A stretch of 64,000 nucleotides of DNA from an uncultured Collinsella sp. (GCA_900542165.1 UQMM01000003.1:56511-120510), one strand, 5' to 3'. Counted from the stretch's first letter, positions 15,946 through 25,017 are shown. Notes: generated by a model not told the origin, from the letters alone. Translations and numbers: made by a program.

Positions 15946-17541
15946 ATGGAGACGAACGTTATCTGGCGCAACGCCCGCGCGGCCGTTATTGAGCTCGACG
16001 ACGGTGGCTACTTTACCTGTGCCGATACGTGGGAGATCTTTGTCAACGATGAGCCCGTCGGTACCACGAATACGGTCGAGACCTATGTTGACGGCCTGGT
16101 TCCCGGCAAGCGCAACCTGATCCGCTTTGTCTGCGGCGAGCGCGAGCTGAGCGTGGGCGTCACCACGCCCACGGAGCCCTTTACCATCAACGTTCGCGAC
16201 TGCGGCGCCAAAGGCGATGCCGAGCACGATGACACCACCAATATCCAGGCTGCCATCATGGCTTGTCCCAAGGGCGGGCGCGTGCTGATTCCCGCTGGCA
16301 ACTACCGCATCAAGTCCCTCTTCCTTAAGAGCAATATCAACATCGAGCTTGCCGAGGGCGCGGTGCTGCTGGCCCGTCACGACCGCGCGGCGCTTGCCTA
16401 CATTCCGGGCACGGTCACAGGTGACAAGGGCACCGGGTATGCCGGCACCGATATGCTGCCCCTGGGTCGCTGGGAGGGCGAGAGCTTTTCGACCTATTGT
16501 TCGACCTTTACGGGTCTGAGCGTGCATGACGTGTGCATCTATGGCCGCGGCGCCATCGACGGCCAGACCGATTTTGCCGAGGATAACTGGTGGAACAAGG
16601 ACTTTAAGAATATCTTCCGCCCCGAGGAGGGCCGCGAGGTCGCCCGCCCGCGCATGATCTTCCTGTCCGAGTGCGAAAACGTGAGCCTTGCCGGCTTTAC
16701 CGTCCGCAACAGCCCGGCGTGGAATATCCATCCCGTCTTGTGCGAGCACGTTGATGCGCTTTGCCTGTCCATCGAGGGCCCCAAGAACTCCCACAACACC
16801 GACGGCTTCGATCCCGAGAGCTGCGGTTTTGTCCGCGTCCTTGGCTGCCAGTTCTCGGTGGGCGACGACTGCATCGCCATCAAGAGCGGCAAGCTGGGCA
16901 TCGAGCCCGAGCTTCGTCCCGCTACGCACGATATGCTCGTCTCGCACTGCTACATGCACGATGGCCACGGCGCCGTGGTGCTGGGATCCGAGGCTGCCGG
17001 CGGCATCAAGGACCTTACCGTGAGCAAGTGCCTCTTTGAGCGCACCGACCGTGGCCTGCGCGTCAAGACCCGCCGCGGCCGCGGCAAGGACGCCGTCAAC
17101 GAGGGCATCACCTTTGAGCACATTCGCATGGACGAGGTGCTCACGCCTTTCGTGGTCAATTCGTTCTACTTCTGCGACAAGGACGGCAAGACCGACTACG
17201 TTCAGAGCCGCGAGGCACTGCCCGTCGACGACCGTACGCCCGGCTTTGGCGCCACGACGTTCCGCGACATCGAGGCCACCAACTGCCACGCGGCCGCGGC
17301 CTATATCACGGGACTGCCCGAGAGCAAGGTGACGCGCCTGACGTTCCAAGATGTCCATGTGACCTTTGCCGCCGATGCCGAGCCCTTTGTGCCGGCCATG
17401 GCCTGTGGCGTGGAGCCGATGGTGCGCCAGGGCATCATCGCGCAGAACGTGAAAGTCCTCGACCTGCAAAATGTGGTGATCGAGGGTCAGGATGGCGACG
17501 AGCTGCAGCTCGAGAACGTCGATAAGATTGTCCGTTCCTAG
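15946..17541 (+). CDS. GH28 polygalacturonase, no signal peptide
   Basis: A 531-residue glycoside hydrolase family 28 protein. After an N-terminal beta-rich segment of about 80 residues, the right-handed beta-helix begins at VRDCGAKGDAEHDDTTNIQAA. All four GH28 active-site motifs are present: NTDG (Asp286), GDD (Asp307, Asp308), GHG (His341) and RVK (Arg372, Lys374). It would cleave alpha-1,4 bonds of (oligo)galacturonate, most likely as an exo-acting enzyme like other bacterial intracellular members. There is no export signal, so it acts on imported material. The start at 15946 follows GAGGGAGAG; the frame opens five codons earlier. First of a run of pectin enzymes up to 21.4 kb. Confidence 0.92.
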   Translation: METNVIWRNARAAVIELDDGGYFTCADTWEIFVNDEPVGTTNTVETYVDGLVPGKRNLIRFVCGERELSVGVTTPTEPFTINVRDCGAKGDAEHDDTTNIQAAIMACPKGGRVLIPAGNYRIKSLFLKSNINIELAEGAVLLARHDRAALAYIPGTVTGDKGTGYAGTDMLPLGRWEGESFSTYCSTFTGLSVHDVCIYGRGAIDGQTDFAEDNWWNKDFKNIFRPEEGREVARPRMIFLSECENVSLAGFTVRNSPAWNIHPVLCEHVDALCLSIEGPKNSHNTDGFDPESCGFVRVLGCQFSVGDDCIAIKSGKLGIEPELRPATHDMLVSHCYMHDGHGAVVLGSEAAGGIKDLTVSKCLFERTDRGLRVKTRRGRGKDAVNEGITFEHIRMDEVLTPFVVNSFYFCDKDGKTDYVQSREALPVDDRTPGFGATTFRDIEATNCHAAAAYITGLPESKVTRLTFQDVHVTFAADAEPFVPAMACGVEPMVRQGIIAQNVKVLDLQNVVIEGQDGDELQLENVDKIVRS

Positions 17542-17557
17542 CTGGAATTGATGACCG

Positions 17558-17592
17558 GGGCCGCATTGCCGAAAAAATTGGCTATGCGGCCC
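17558..17592 (+). terminator. Hairpin between GH28 and the esterase gene
   Basis: GGGCCGCAT at 17558-17566 pairs perfectly with ATGCGGCCC at 17584-17592, followed by TTGTG. A partial attenuator is more likely than a full terminator. Confidence 0.5.
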
Positions 17593-17636
17593 TTGTGCCA
17601 TGCGGCCGCGCTACGCATCATAACGAGAAGGTATAC

Positions 17637-18446
17637 ATGCTCAATAAAACGATTTGTGTCGGGGTCGATGGCTCGGATGCCGCGATCTCGTCCTATATTT
17701 TTGCTCCCACCGAGGATGCTTATGCCCTGGAACCCCGACCTGCAGTTTTGATTGTGCCGGGTGGGGGCTACGATCATATTTCGCCTCGCGAGGGCGAGCC
17801 GGTGGCGCTACGCTTACTTGCGATGGGGTATCAGGCTTTTGTTCTGGACTACTCGGTTGCGCCCGCCACCTATCCGCTTGCATTGCAAGAACTCGCGCGA
17901 GCGGTCGATACCGTTCGAAGCCATGCGACGGAGTTTTGCGTCGATCCCAATCGAATTACGGTCATGGGTTTTTCGGCGGGTGGACACCTGGTTGGCTTGC
18001 TCGGGGCGCTTTGGGACAAACCTTGGCTTGCAGAGTCGATTGCGACATCGCCTGAGTCGATTCGGCCTGACGCACTTTGCTTGGGCTATCCGGTCGTAAG
18101 CTCGGGGGCCTATGCCCATCGTGGCTCGTTTGAACACCTAACGGGTGCCGATGACGTTTTGGCCCAAAAGTTGTCAATCGAGAACATGGTGGGCGAAGGC
18201 TTTCCCCGTACGTTCTTATGGCATACCGCCGAGGATGCATCGGTGCCAGTCCAAAATAGCCTTTTGCTTGCGCAGGCGCTTGCCGATCACGGGATTGGCT
18301 TTAGCTTACATATTTTTCCGCACGGAAAGCACGGAGCATCGCTCGCCACGGCCCAAACGGCATTTAAGGGTTGCGCCGAGCATATTCAGCCACAGGTTCA
18401 GGGCTGGCCTGAGCAGTTTGCCGCCTGGGAGCGTGATGGACGATGA
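17637..18446 (+). CDS. Alpha/beta-hydrolase, candidate pectin acetylesterase
   Basis: A 269-residue cytoplasmic serine hydrolase. The oxyanion-hole stretch PGGGYDHIS (near residue 41) and the nucleophile elbow GFSAGG (Ser113) resemble the acetyl-xylan-esterase-like/BD-FAE group of hydrolases. Asp (DASVPV) and His (HGKHG) near the C-terminus complete the triad. It would remove acetyl or similar ester groups from imported pectic fragments; the exact substrate is inferred from its neighbours. The start at 17637 has GAGAAGG 7 bp upstream. It overlaps the next gene by 4 bp (ATGA), so the two are translationally coupled. Confidence 0.83.
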   Translation: MLNKTICVGVDGSDAAISSYIFAPTEDAYALEPRPAVLIVPGGGYDHISPREGEPVALRLLAMGYQAFVLDYSVAPATYPLALQELARAVDTVRSHATEFCVDPNRITVMGFSAGGHLVGLLGALWDKPWLAESIATSPESIRPDALCLGYPVVSSGAYAHRGSFEHLTGADDVLAQKLSIENMVGEGFPRTFLWHTAEDASVPVQNSLLLAQALADHGIGFSLHIFPHGKHGASLATAQTAFKGCAEHIQPQVQGWPEQFAAWERDGR

Positions 18447-20605
18447 GTGAAAGCATCTATGAGCTGCGCGTTTCGAGGGCTGCGTCAGGAGCGTATCTAA
18501 CGATTTCTGATGCCTTGGCGGCAACCGATCAACTCTATCCGGATGCCGAGCAGGCGGTGATGATCCATGTCGATCCGGGTGAGTACCGCGAGCGGGTCGA
18601 GATCCATCGGCCGCATGTGACGTTGGCGGGCGAGACGGCTGGCAGCGTGCGCATCGTGGGCAGCCTGGGTGCCAAGATGCCCTCGGAGGACGGCTCGGGT
18701 GTCGACGGTATGCTCGGCACGTTTAGGACCTATACCGTTTTAGTCGATGCCGACGACGTGCGGCTCGAGAACCTCACGATCGTCAATGACGCCGGGGATG
18801 GTCGCGAGGTGGGACAGGCGATTGCCCTGTACGCCGACGGCGACCGTTTGGTAGTCGACGCCTGTTGTATTACGGGACGCCAGGACACGCTGTTTTTGGG
18901 CCCGTTGCCCCCGCGCGAAGTCAAGCCGGGCGGGTTTATGGGGCCCAAGCAGTTTGCGCCGCGCCGGGTGGGCCGTCAGTATTTCCGGCGCTGCCGGATT
19001 GAGGGCGATGTCGACTTTATCTTTGGCGGCGCGCGTGCCTATTTTGAGGGGTGCGAGATTCGCTCACTCAACCGCGATATGGACGTGAACGGTTACGTGA
19101 CGGCGGCATCGACGCCCGAGGGAGAGCCGTACGGCTTCGTGTTCCACGGCTGCTCGTTTACGGCTTCGCAGGACGTGGCGTCGGATTCGGTCTATCTGGG
19201 ACGTCCTTGGCGCGAGTGGGCGCAAACTGTGCTGATCGATTGCTGGTTGGGGCAACACATCAAGCGCGAAGGTTGGTGGGATTGGAATAAGCCGGCGGCG
19301 CACGAGAGGGCGCGCTATGTTGGCACAAGTCTACATGGCCCGGCGGGTGATGCTGCTGGCTGGGCGCCGTGGACGCGCGAACTCGATGCGACGGCCGCTG
19401 CCCGGTACGCTCGCGAGCAGGTGCTTGCCGGTGCGGACGGCTGGGACCCCGAGGGCGGCGATGGTGATGCGGTGGAGACCGCCAGTCTTTCCGATAGCGG
19501 CCGCACAGTGCATATCGACATCTATTACGAAGACGAGCCTGCGCTTCGCGACCGTCTTAAGCGCGAGGGGCGTTCCGCCGCGTTTAAGGGCGCGACGCCC
19601 GGTGACTTTGAGGCATGGCAAATTGCGACGAGGGATCGGCTGTTTGACCTGCTGGGCTTATCGATTATGGATCGCGCGCCAATCGAGGTGCGCGAGCTCG
19701 ATCGAGTGCAGATTGCTGGCGGTATCGTGCGCACCCATGCGATGTTGCAGGTGGAGCGCGACGTTTGGATGCCGTTCTACCTACTGGAGCCGCAGGCGTC
19801 CAAGCTCGATGCGCACGGCTGCAAGCGCTGCTATATCTGCCCGCATGGCCACCAGGGCGCCGGCGCCGCAAGTGTTGCGGGCGTAACGGGCGTGCCGGCG
19901 GTCGACGATGCCGTACGCAAGTTTAACTACGACTACGGCCTGCGTCTGGCGCGCATGGGCTATGTGACCGTCTGCCCCGATGCACGTGGCTGGGGGAGCC
20001 GTCGCGACTGGAAAGGCCAGGGCGACGACGAGAACAGTTATCTGCGCGGGACCTGCCTAAACCAGGCACGCATGGCCGAGCCGCTGGGCCTTACGGTCGC
20101 GGGCCTCAACGCCTGGGACAACATGCGTCTGATCGATTACCTGGAGGCGCGCGGCGACATTGCCATGGATGACCTGGGCTGCTTTGGCTTTTCGGGCGGC
20201 GGATACATGACGTTGTACCTGGCGGCGCTCGACCCACGCGTGCGCAAGGCGTTTGTCTCGGGCTATCTGTACGGTGTCGACGATTCGCTGCTGCACCTCA
20301 ACGGCAACTGCAGCTGCAACTATGTGCCGGGGCTGTGGCGCCTGCTCGATATGGGCGATATCGCGTCGCTCATTGCGCCACGCCCGCTGCTGGTGCAGAG
20401 TTGCGAGGGTGATCATCTCAACGGCGCCCGCGGACTTGCGAATGTTGATGAGCAGCTCTCCATCGTTCGGGACGCCTATGGCCTCGTGGGACATGCCGAC
20501 GACCTGTTGCACGAGGTTTGCCCGGGCGGACACCATCTGGGCGTTGCGTACCTTGCCGAGGATATCGAATGGCTTGACGGGCATGTTGCCGGGGCCCGTT
20601 CCTAG
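18443..20605 (+). CDS. Two-domain pectin esterase: CE8 pectin methylesterase fused to an alpha/beta-hydrolase esterase
   Basis: A 720-residue fusion. Residues 1 to about 320 are a CE8 pectin methylesterase beta-helix with GRQDTLF (Gln147, Asp148), GDVDFIFGG (Asp191) and LGRPWREW (Arg254, Trp256), the complete catalytic set of the family. From about residue 350 to the end lies an alpha/beta-hydrolase like the large acetylxylan-esterase/abhydrolase-7 proteins, with DARGWG and the elbow GFSGGG (Ser584) and His near GGHHLG. The protein would remove methyl esters and probably acetyl or further methyl esters from oligogalacturonides in the cytoplasm. No signal peptide. The ATG overlaps the preceding stop by 4 bp. 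The function of the second domain is inferred. Confidence 0.9.
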   Translation: MSESIYELRVSRAASGAYLTISDALAATDQLYPDAEQAVMIHVDPGEYRERVEIHRPHVTLAGETAGSVRIVGSLGAKMPSEDGSGVDGMLGTFRTYTVLVDADDVRLENLTIVNDAGDGREVGQAIALYADGDRLVVDACCITGRQDTLFLGPLPPREVKPGGFMGPKQFAPRRVGRQYFRRCRIEGDVDFIFGGARAYFEGCEIRSLNRDMDVNGYVTAASTPEGEPYGFVFHGCSFTASQDVASDSVYLGRPWREWAQTVLIDCWLGQHIKREGWWDWNKPAAHERARYVGTSLHGPAGDAAGWAPWTRELDATAAARYAREQVLAGADGWDPEGGDGDAVETASLSDSGRTVHIDIYYEDEPALRDRLKREGRSAAFKGATPGDFEAWQIATRDRLFDLLGLSIMDRAPIEVRELDRVQIAGGIVRTHAMLQVERDVWMPFYLLEPQASKLDAHGCKRCYICPHGHQGAGAASVAGVTGVPAVDDAVRKFNYDYGLRLARMGYVTVCPDARGWGSRRDWKGQGDDENSYLRGTCLNQARMAEPLGLTVAGLNAWDNMRLIDYLEARGDIAMDDLGCFGFSGGGYMTLYLAALDPRVRKAFVSGYLYGVDDSLLHLNGNCSCNYVPGLWRLLDMGDIASLIAPRPLLVQSCEGDHLNGARGLANVDEQLSIVRDAYGLVGHADDLLHEVCPGGHHLGVAYLAEDIEWLDGHVAGARS

Positions 20606-20683
20606 GTCGTGGGCGTTGTTGCGGGCAAACGGTAATGACTGATGAGGCCAAAGGCCGCCGTGTGGGCGGGAAGGAGTATAAAT

Positions 20684-21355
20684 ATGAAACCGACGAAGAC
20701 CTTGAGCGAGTCGACCATCTGCTGTTTTGGTGATTCGACCACGTGGGGCGACAATGGATGCGGCGCGGGCGGCAACGACATCTCCTGGACTTCGCATCTA
20801 GGAGCGCTGCTGGGTGGCGCAACTATCGAGAATTACGGCATCAAGGGATCGCGCATCGCCGTCAAGGCCGACCGTACCGATTCGTTTGTCGAGCGCTTGG
20901 ACGGCATCGATCACGCGGCAGATGTCTACGTCGTCTTTGGCGGCGTCAACGACTTTAGCCGTAACGTGCCGCTGGGAGAGCTGGGCAGCACGGACGTGCA
21001 TGAGTTCTATGGTGCGGTCGACTACCTGATTCGCGCTATCACGGCGCGTTCGCCTCAGGCAAAGCTGGTGTTTATGACGCCGTGCAAGACGAGCGGCAAG
21101 CACGAGAAAGATATTCCGGCGAGCAACGAACTCAACCATCTGGGCCTGACGCAGGTCGCCTACGTAAAGGCGATGCTGGAGGTCTGCGACCGCTACTCCG
21201 TGCCGGTGATCGACCTGTATGCGCAAAGCGGCATCAGCCCGGTTTTGCCGGAGCACCGCGCGCTCTACATGCCGGACGGTCTGCATTACAGCCCTGCCGG
21301 CTATGAGCGCCTGGCGCATCGCATCGCCGCGGGACTTACCGCCGTTTGCCGTTAA
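20684..21355 (+). CDS. SGNH/GDSL hydrolase, candidate rhamnogalacturonan acetylesterase
   Basis: A 223-residue SGNH hydrolase with block I GDSTTWG (Ser18), block III GGVNDF and block V DGLHYSPAG (Asp, His). Enzymes of this fold deacetylate sugars; the CE12 rhamnogalacturonan acetylesterases share it. Together with GH105 just downstream, acetylated rhamnogalacturonan-I fragments are the most likely substrate, but this is context only. The start at 20684 follows GGAAGGAG by 8 bp; an upstream in-frame ATG lacks a ribosome site. No signal peptide. Confidence 0.85.
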   Translation: MKPTKTLSESTICCFGDSTTWGDNGCGAGGNDISWTSHLGALLGGATIENYGIKGSRIAVKADRTDSFVERLDGIDHAADVYVVFGGVNDFSRNVPLGELGSTDVHEFYGAVDYLIRAITARSPQAKLVFMTPCKTSGKHEKDIPASNELNHLGLTQVAYVKAMLEVCDRYSVPVIDLYAQSGISPVLPEHRALYMPDGLHYSPAGYERLAHRIAAGLTAVCR

Positions 21356-21370
21356 AAGTCTGCCGTTTAC

Positions 21371-21406
21371 GGGGATTATAGGGTTAACGTTCACCTTATA
21401 ATCCCC
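21371..21406 (+). promoter_or_regulatory. Hairpin carrying LacI-type operator O1 of the GH105 gene
   Basis: Perfect 10-bp arms (GGGGATTATA / TATAATCCCC) enclose GGTTAACGTTCACC at 21382-21395, one base from the operator consensus. The hairpin could end the SGNH transcript, and the same bases form the operator for the next promoter. Confidence 0.65.
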
Positions 21407-21421
21407 GTTCGCGTTACACTA

Positions 21422-21435
21422 GGTTAACGTTCACC
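21422..21435. promoter_or_regulatory. LacI-type operator O2 of the GH105 gene
   Basis: GGTTAACGTTCACC, identical to O1 and exactly 40 bp downstream of it. TACACT at 21415-21420 between the two is a plausible -10, with TTCACC of O1 as -35. Confidence 0.7.
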
Positions 21436-21461
21436 CATCAATAACGTCAGAGGGGACAGCA

Positions 21462-22700
21462 ATGGGCTGCAATCAGATTCTGGACCGCTATATCGAGCAG
21501 TTGATCGAGACCTCTACGCCGCAGGCGCCGGCCTGGAACATCGAAAAGCTCCGTGCCGGCAAGGAGAACACCTGGAACTACATCGATGGCTGCATGATCA
21601 AGGCACTCATCGAGCTGTACGAGATCACGGGTGAGCAGCGCTACCTGACCTTTGCCGACGACTATATCGACTTCTTTGTCCAGGACGACGGTACCATCAA
21701 GCACTACAAGCCCGAGGAGTACAACCTCGACAACGTCAACGCGGGCAAGACCCTCTATAAGCTCTACGATTTGGTGGGCAAGCCCAAGTACCGTGCCGCC
21801 ATGGATACTATCTACCGTCAGCTCGAGACCCAGCCGCGTACCAAAGAGGGCGTGTTCTGGCACAAGGCCGTCTATCCCAATCAGATCTGGCTCGACGGTA
21901 TGTACATGGCGCAGCCGTTCTACATGCAGTACGAACTGAGCTTCCACAACCGTCGTGCCTGCTCGGATAGCTTCCATATGTTCCAGGTTGTGCACGATCT
22001 GATGCGCAACCCGCTCAACGGTCTGTACTACCACGCCTACGACGCGAGCCGCAAGCAGTTCTGGTGCGATCCGGTCACCGGCCTCTCGGCCAACTTCTGG
22101 CTGCGCGCCGAGGGCTGGTTTGCCATGGCGCTCATCGATACCTGGGAGCTCATGCCGCCCTCGATGTCGGCCGAGAAGGACGAGATCCGCAAAATGTTCC
22201 ACGACCTGATTGACGCCATGCTACCGTATCAGGACGAGAAGACCGGCATGTGGCACCAGGTCATCAACCTGCCCAATATTGCGCCTAACTACCTGGAGGA
22301 GTCGGGCAGCGCCATCTTTGCCAACGCCATCATGAAGGGCGTGCGTCTGGGTGTGCTGGGCGAGCGCTACTACCAGCATGGCCGCCGCGCCTTCGATGGT
22401 ATCTGCGAGACCTGCCTGTCCGAGCACGATGGTCAGCTGGCGCTCGACAACATCTGCCTGGTCGCGGGCCTTGGTAACACTGCGCACCGCGAGGGCACGT
22501 TTGGCTACTACATGAGCGAGCCCGTCGTCAAAAACGACGCGAAGGGCGTGGCGCCGCTGGTGCTCGCCTATATCGAGACCATGCATCACGACAAGCTGGC
22601 AGGCAAGCGCGATCCGCTCGCCCCCTCGGGCGCCTGCTCCATCGACGACCCGTTTGGCGGCTACACGCCGGGCATCAACGCTCATAAGGGGTGTGAATAG
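21462..22700 (+). CDS. GH105 unsaturated rhamnogalacturonyl hydrolase
   Basis: A 412-residue (alpha/alpha)6-barrel protein of the YteR/YesR family (B. subtilis YteR 373). The general-acid aspartate is Asp145 in QIWLDGMYM. The flanking segments NTWNYIDGCMIKAL, VFWHKAVYPN and FWLRAEGWFAMALID are also typical. It removes the 4,5-unsaturated galacturonyl residue from the ends of rhamnogalacturonan-I (or related) disaccharides left by a lyase. The product feeds the isomerase and reductase at 27-29 kb. Preceded by the operator pair and by AGAGGGG. No lyase gene is seen in the window, so the unsaturated substrate must be made elsewhere or by other bacteria. Confidence 0.92.
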   Translation: MGCNQILDRYIEQLIETSTPQAPAWNIEKLRAGKENTWNYIDGCMIKALIELYEITGEQRYLTFADDYIDFFVQDDGTIKHYKPEEYNLDNVNAGKTLYKLYDLVGKPKYRAAMDTIYRQLETQPRTKEGVFWHKAVYPNQIWLDGMYMAQPFYMQYELSFHNRRACSDSFHMFQVVHDLMRNPLNGLYYHAYDASRKQFWCDPVTGLSANFWLRAEGWFAMALIDTWELMPPSMSAEKDEIRKMFHDLIDAMLPYQDEKTGMWHQVINLPNIAPNYLEESGSAIFANAIMKGVRLGVLGERYYQHGRRAFDGICETCLSEHDGQLALDNICLVAGLGNTAHREGTFGYYMSEPVVKNDAKGVAPLVLAYIETMHHDKLAGKRDPLAPSGACSIDDPFGGYTPGINAHKGCE

Positions 22701-22701
22701 C

Positions 22702-23607
22702 GTGGGGGCCATCACTCCGGGTGTGCGTCTGCACGACCTTCCGCAAGGGACCGTCGAGGAACGCATTCGCATGGCAGGGGAGCATGGCTTTTCGTGCATT
22801 CAGCTGCCGAGCAAGGTGCTCTACGCATCGATGGGAATCGATCGAAGCGGTCTGACCCGCGAGCTCGCCGACCATTTGCGTGCGGTGCTCGACGAGGCGG
22901 GTGTTTCGGTCGCCGTGCTCGGCTGCTATAAGAATCTGGCGACGCCCGATCGACAACAGCTCATGGATACCTTTGCCGAGTACGAGGCGTGCCTCAACTT
23001 TGCCCAGATGCTCGGCGGATGCCCGGTTGGTACCGAGACCGGTCGTCCCAATGCGCAGAACCGCGTTGCTGACGACCGTATGACCGACGAGGCGCTCGAT
23101 GCGTTTATGGACGGACTCGCACGCGTCTGCGAGTGCGCCGAAGCCGTGGGTGGGCAAATACTGATTGAGCCCGGCTGGAACGAGACGGTCAACACGCCAG
23201 ATCGCTGCCGTGAGGTGCTGGAGCGCGTTTCGAGCCCGGCGCTCGGCGTGATCTACGACCCGGTGTCGCTGCTGCATCCCAGCGTCGTTGGCGAGGCACA
23301 AGAAATCACCGCGCGTATGCTCTACTTATGCGGCAGCAAGATCCGCGTGCTGCATGCCAAGGATTTTGAAGTCGTCGACAACGAGGACGAGGCCGGTTGG
23401 TGCGACGGTACAGGTTCGCGCCTGGTGTGCCACGGCGTGGGCGAGACGGGCCGTTATGACTTTGAGCCCGTGGTGGCCTGGGCGGCTGCCGCCCGCCCTG
23501 GGATTCCCTGCGTGGTCGAGAACAGCGTGCCGGCGACGGTGGCTGGCTGCCTGACGACACTCGAGCGCATGTCCGCTCGCTGCGGGGCATCGCATCGCGA
23601 GATATAG
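22702..23607 (+). CDS. Sugar phosphate isomerase/epimerase-like TIM-barrel protein
   Basis: A 301-residue protein of the xylose-isomerase-like TIM-barrel (AP endonuclease 2) family. Landmarks are GGQILIEPGW (metal-ligand Glu), GVIYDPVSLL, RVLHAKDF (His, Asp) and the closing PCVVENSVPATV. Such proteins isomerise or epimerise sugars, sugar acids or inositols, and the sequence does not give the substrate. A GTG at 22702 directly after the GH105 stop, with AAGGGG 10 bp upstream, is the preferred start; another in-frame GTG at 22693 overlaps that stop. It is probably translated with GH105 and handles a sugar from the same polymer. Confidence 0.75.
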   Translation: MGAITPGVRLHDLPQGTVEERIRMAGEHGFSCIQLPSKVLYASMGIDRSGLTRELADHLRAVLDEAGVSVAVLGCYKNLATPDRQQLMDTFAEYEACLNFAQMLGGCPVGTETGRPNAQNRVADDRMTDEALDAFMDGLARVCECAEAVGGQILIEPGWNETVNTPDRCREVLERVSSPALGVIYDPVSLLHPSVVGEAQEITARMLYLCGSKIRVLHAKDFEVVDNEDEAGWCDGTGSRLVCHGVGETGRYDFEPVVAWAAAARPGIPCVVENSVPATVAGCLTTLERMSARCGASHREI

Positions 23608-23710
23608 CATTGGCTTTTGCTGTGGCGGCAAATTGAGCTTGCCTGACTGGGGGCGACGGTGAAGGGTCTTTATCGTCGTCTCATTGGATTACATCAAAAA
23701 GGGGAGTTGC

Positions 23711-24928
23711 GTGGCTATCCACATTGTCGAAGAGGCGAATCGTTGCCTAGGTTGCAAAAGGGCGTTCTGCCAGCTTAAAGGCTGCCCGGTTCAGACACCT
23801 ATCCCGCAGGTCATTGACCTGTTCAAACAGCGTCGTCTGGAAGAGGCGGGCGAGCTGCTGTTCCAGAACAATCCCATGAGCGCGGTCTGCTCCATGATCT
23901 GCAACCATTCGGGCCAGTGCGAGGGAGCGTGCATCCAGGGCCGCAAGGGCACACCGGTGCATTTTTCGAGTATCGAGAACTATATCTCGACTGCATATTT
24001 GGACCGCAAGGAGTGGAAGCCCGCGCCGTCGTGCGGCAAGCAGGTTGCCGTGGTCGGTTCCGGTCCTGCCGGCATTACCGTGGCCATTAAGATGGCCCAG
24101 CTGGGCTGTGCCGTCACGGTGTTTGAACAGCGCCCCGAGATCGGCGGCGTGCTGGAGTACGGCATCCCCGAGTTCCGCCTGCCGCGCTCGCTGGTGCAAA
24201 AATACCGCCATGTGATGTGCTCACTGGGCGTGCGCGTCCGTCCCTCGACCACCATCGGCGGTGCGCTGCATATCGACGACCTGCTGCGCGACGGCTACGA
24301 TGCGGTCTTTGTGGGTACCGGTACCTGGCGCGCCCGCAAGCTGGGTATTCCCGGCGAGTCGCGCGGCAACGTGCTGTTTGGTATCGATTATCTGGTCGAT
24401 CCTACGAGCGTGGCAATTGGGCAGAACGTGGCGGTTATCGGCGCCGGCAACGTGGCCATGGATGTTGCCCGCACAGCCCTGCGCTCGGGCGCTCGCAAGG
24501 TCACCGTGTATGCCCGATCGTGCCATATCTCTGCTATCGATGATGAGGTGGAGCTGACCGAGCTTGACGGTGCCGAGATTATGTGCGGCAAGGCGATCTG
24601 CGCCATCGACGATAACGGTCCGGTGTTCGAGACGGCTATCTTTGACGAGGACAACAACGTGGTGGGCTACGAGGAAGAGCTCGACCATGCGTCTGCCGAC
24701 ACGGTTGTGATTGCGGCGTCTCAGGTGCCCAAGGACAAACTCGTGCTTACAACGGGCGGTCTGGAGACCGACCATCGCGGCCTGCTTTCGGTCGACGAGC
24801 ACGGCATGACCACCGTGCCTGGCGTCTTTGCCGCCGGCGACGTGGTCAACGGCCCGCTCACCGTGGTCCACGCTGTAGCTGGCGCCAAGATTGCCGTCGA
24901 AGGCATGACTACCTACCTGGGCCTCTAA
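23711..24928 (+). CDS. FAD-dependent oxidoreductase, GltD/NfnB-like with N-terminal Fe-S domain
   Basis: A 405-residue protein with the layout of the glutamate synthase small subunit. An N-terminal cysteine-rich helical domain (CLGCKRAFCQLKGCP and CSMICNHSGQCEGAC) binds two 4Fe-4S clusters. It is followed by FAD-binding GSGPAGI, the NAD(P)-binding GAGNVAMD and the GVFAAGDVVNGPLTVVHAVAGAK end. It would pass electrons between NAD(P)H and a partner flavoprotein or ferredoxin. No glutamate synthase large subunit is present. A 2-enoate-reductase-type flavoprotein lies next to it. The GTG at 23711 has GGGGAG 4 bp upstream and is preferred to the TTG nine codons earlier. Confidence 0.82.
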   Translation: MAIHIVEEANRCLGCKRAFCQLKGCPVQTPIPQVIDLFKQRRLEEAGELLFQNNPMSAVCSMICNHSGQCEGACIQGRKGTPVHFSSIENYISTAYLDRKEWKPAPSCGKQVAVVGSGPAGITVAIKMAQLGCAVTVFEQRPEIGGVLEYGIPEFRLPRSLVQKYRHVMCSLGVRVRPSTTIGGALHIDDLLRDGYDAVFVGTGTWRARKLGIPGESRGNVLFGIDYLVDPTSVAIGQNVAVIGAGNVAMDVARTALRSGARKVTVYARSCHISAIDDEVELTELDGAEIMCGKAICAIDDNGPVFETAIFDEDNNVVGYEEELDHASADTVVIAASQVPKDKLVLTTGGLETDHRGLLSVDEHGMTTVPGVFAAGDVVNGPLTVVHAVAGAKIAVEGMTTYLGL

Positions 24929-24944
24929 CTCCATCCCGCCCATC

Positions 24945-25017
24945 AGTTGCGGTGAAATACGGACTGTTTTGGCTGTCAAAGGCCTTATCTACTCCGTATT
25001 CCACCGCAACTTTTTTG
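24945..25017 (+). repeat. Palindromic repeat of the AGTTGCGGTG family, copy 1, probably acting as a terminator
   Basis: AGTTGCGGTGAAATACGGA (24945-24963) pairs with its complement at 24993-25011, one mismatch in 19, and TTTTTTT follows. Related hairpins are at 34936-35004 and 35783-35849. Confidence 0.75.

Noticed and set aside
23711..24928. True glutamate synthase small subunit (gltD)
   Set aside because: No gltB is next to it, and the neighbour is another flavoprotein, so only the family-level call is kept.
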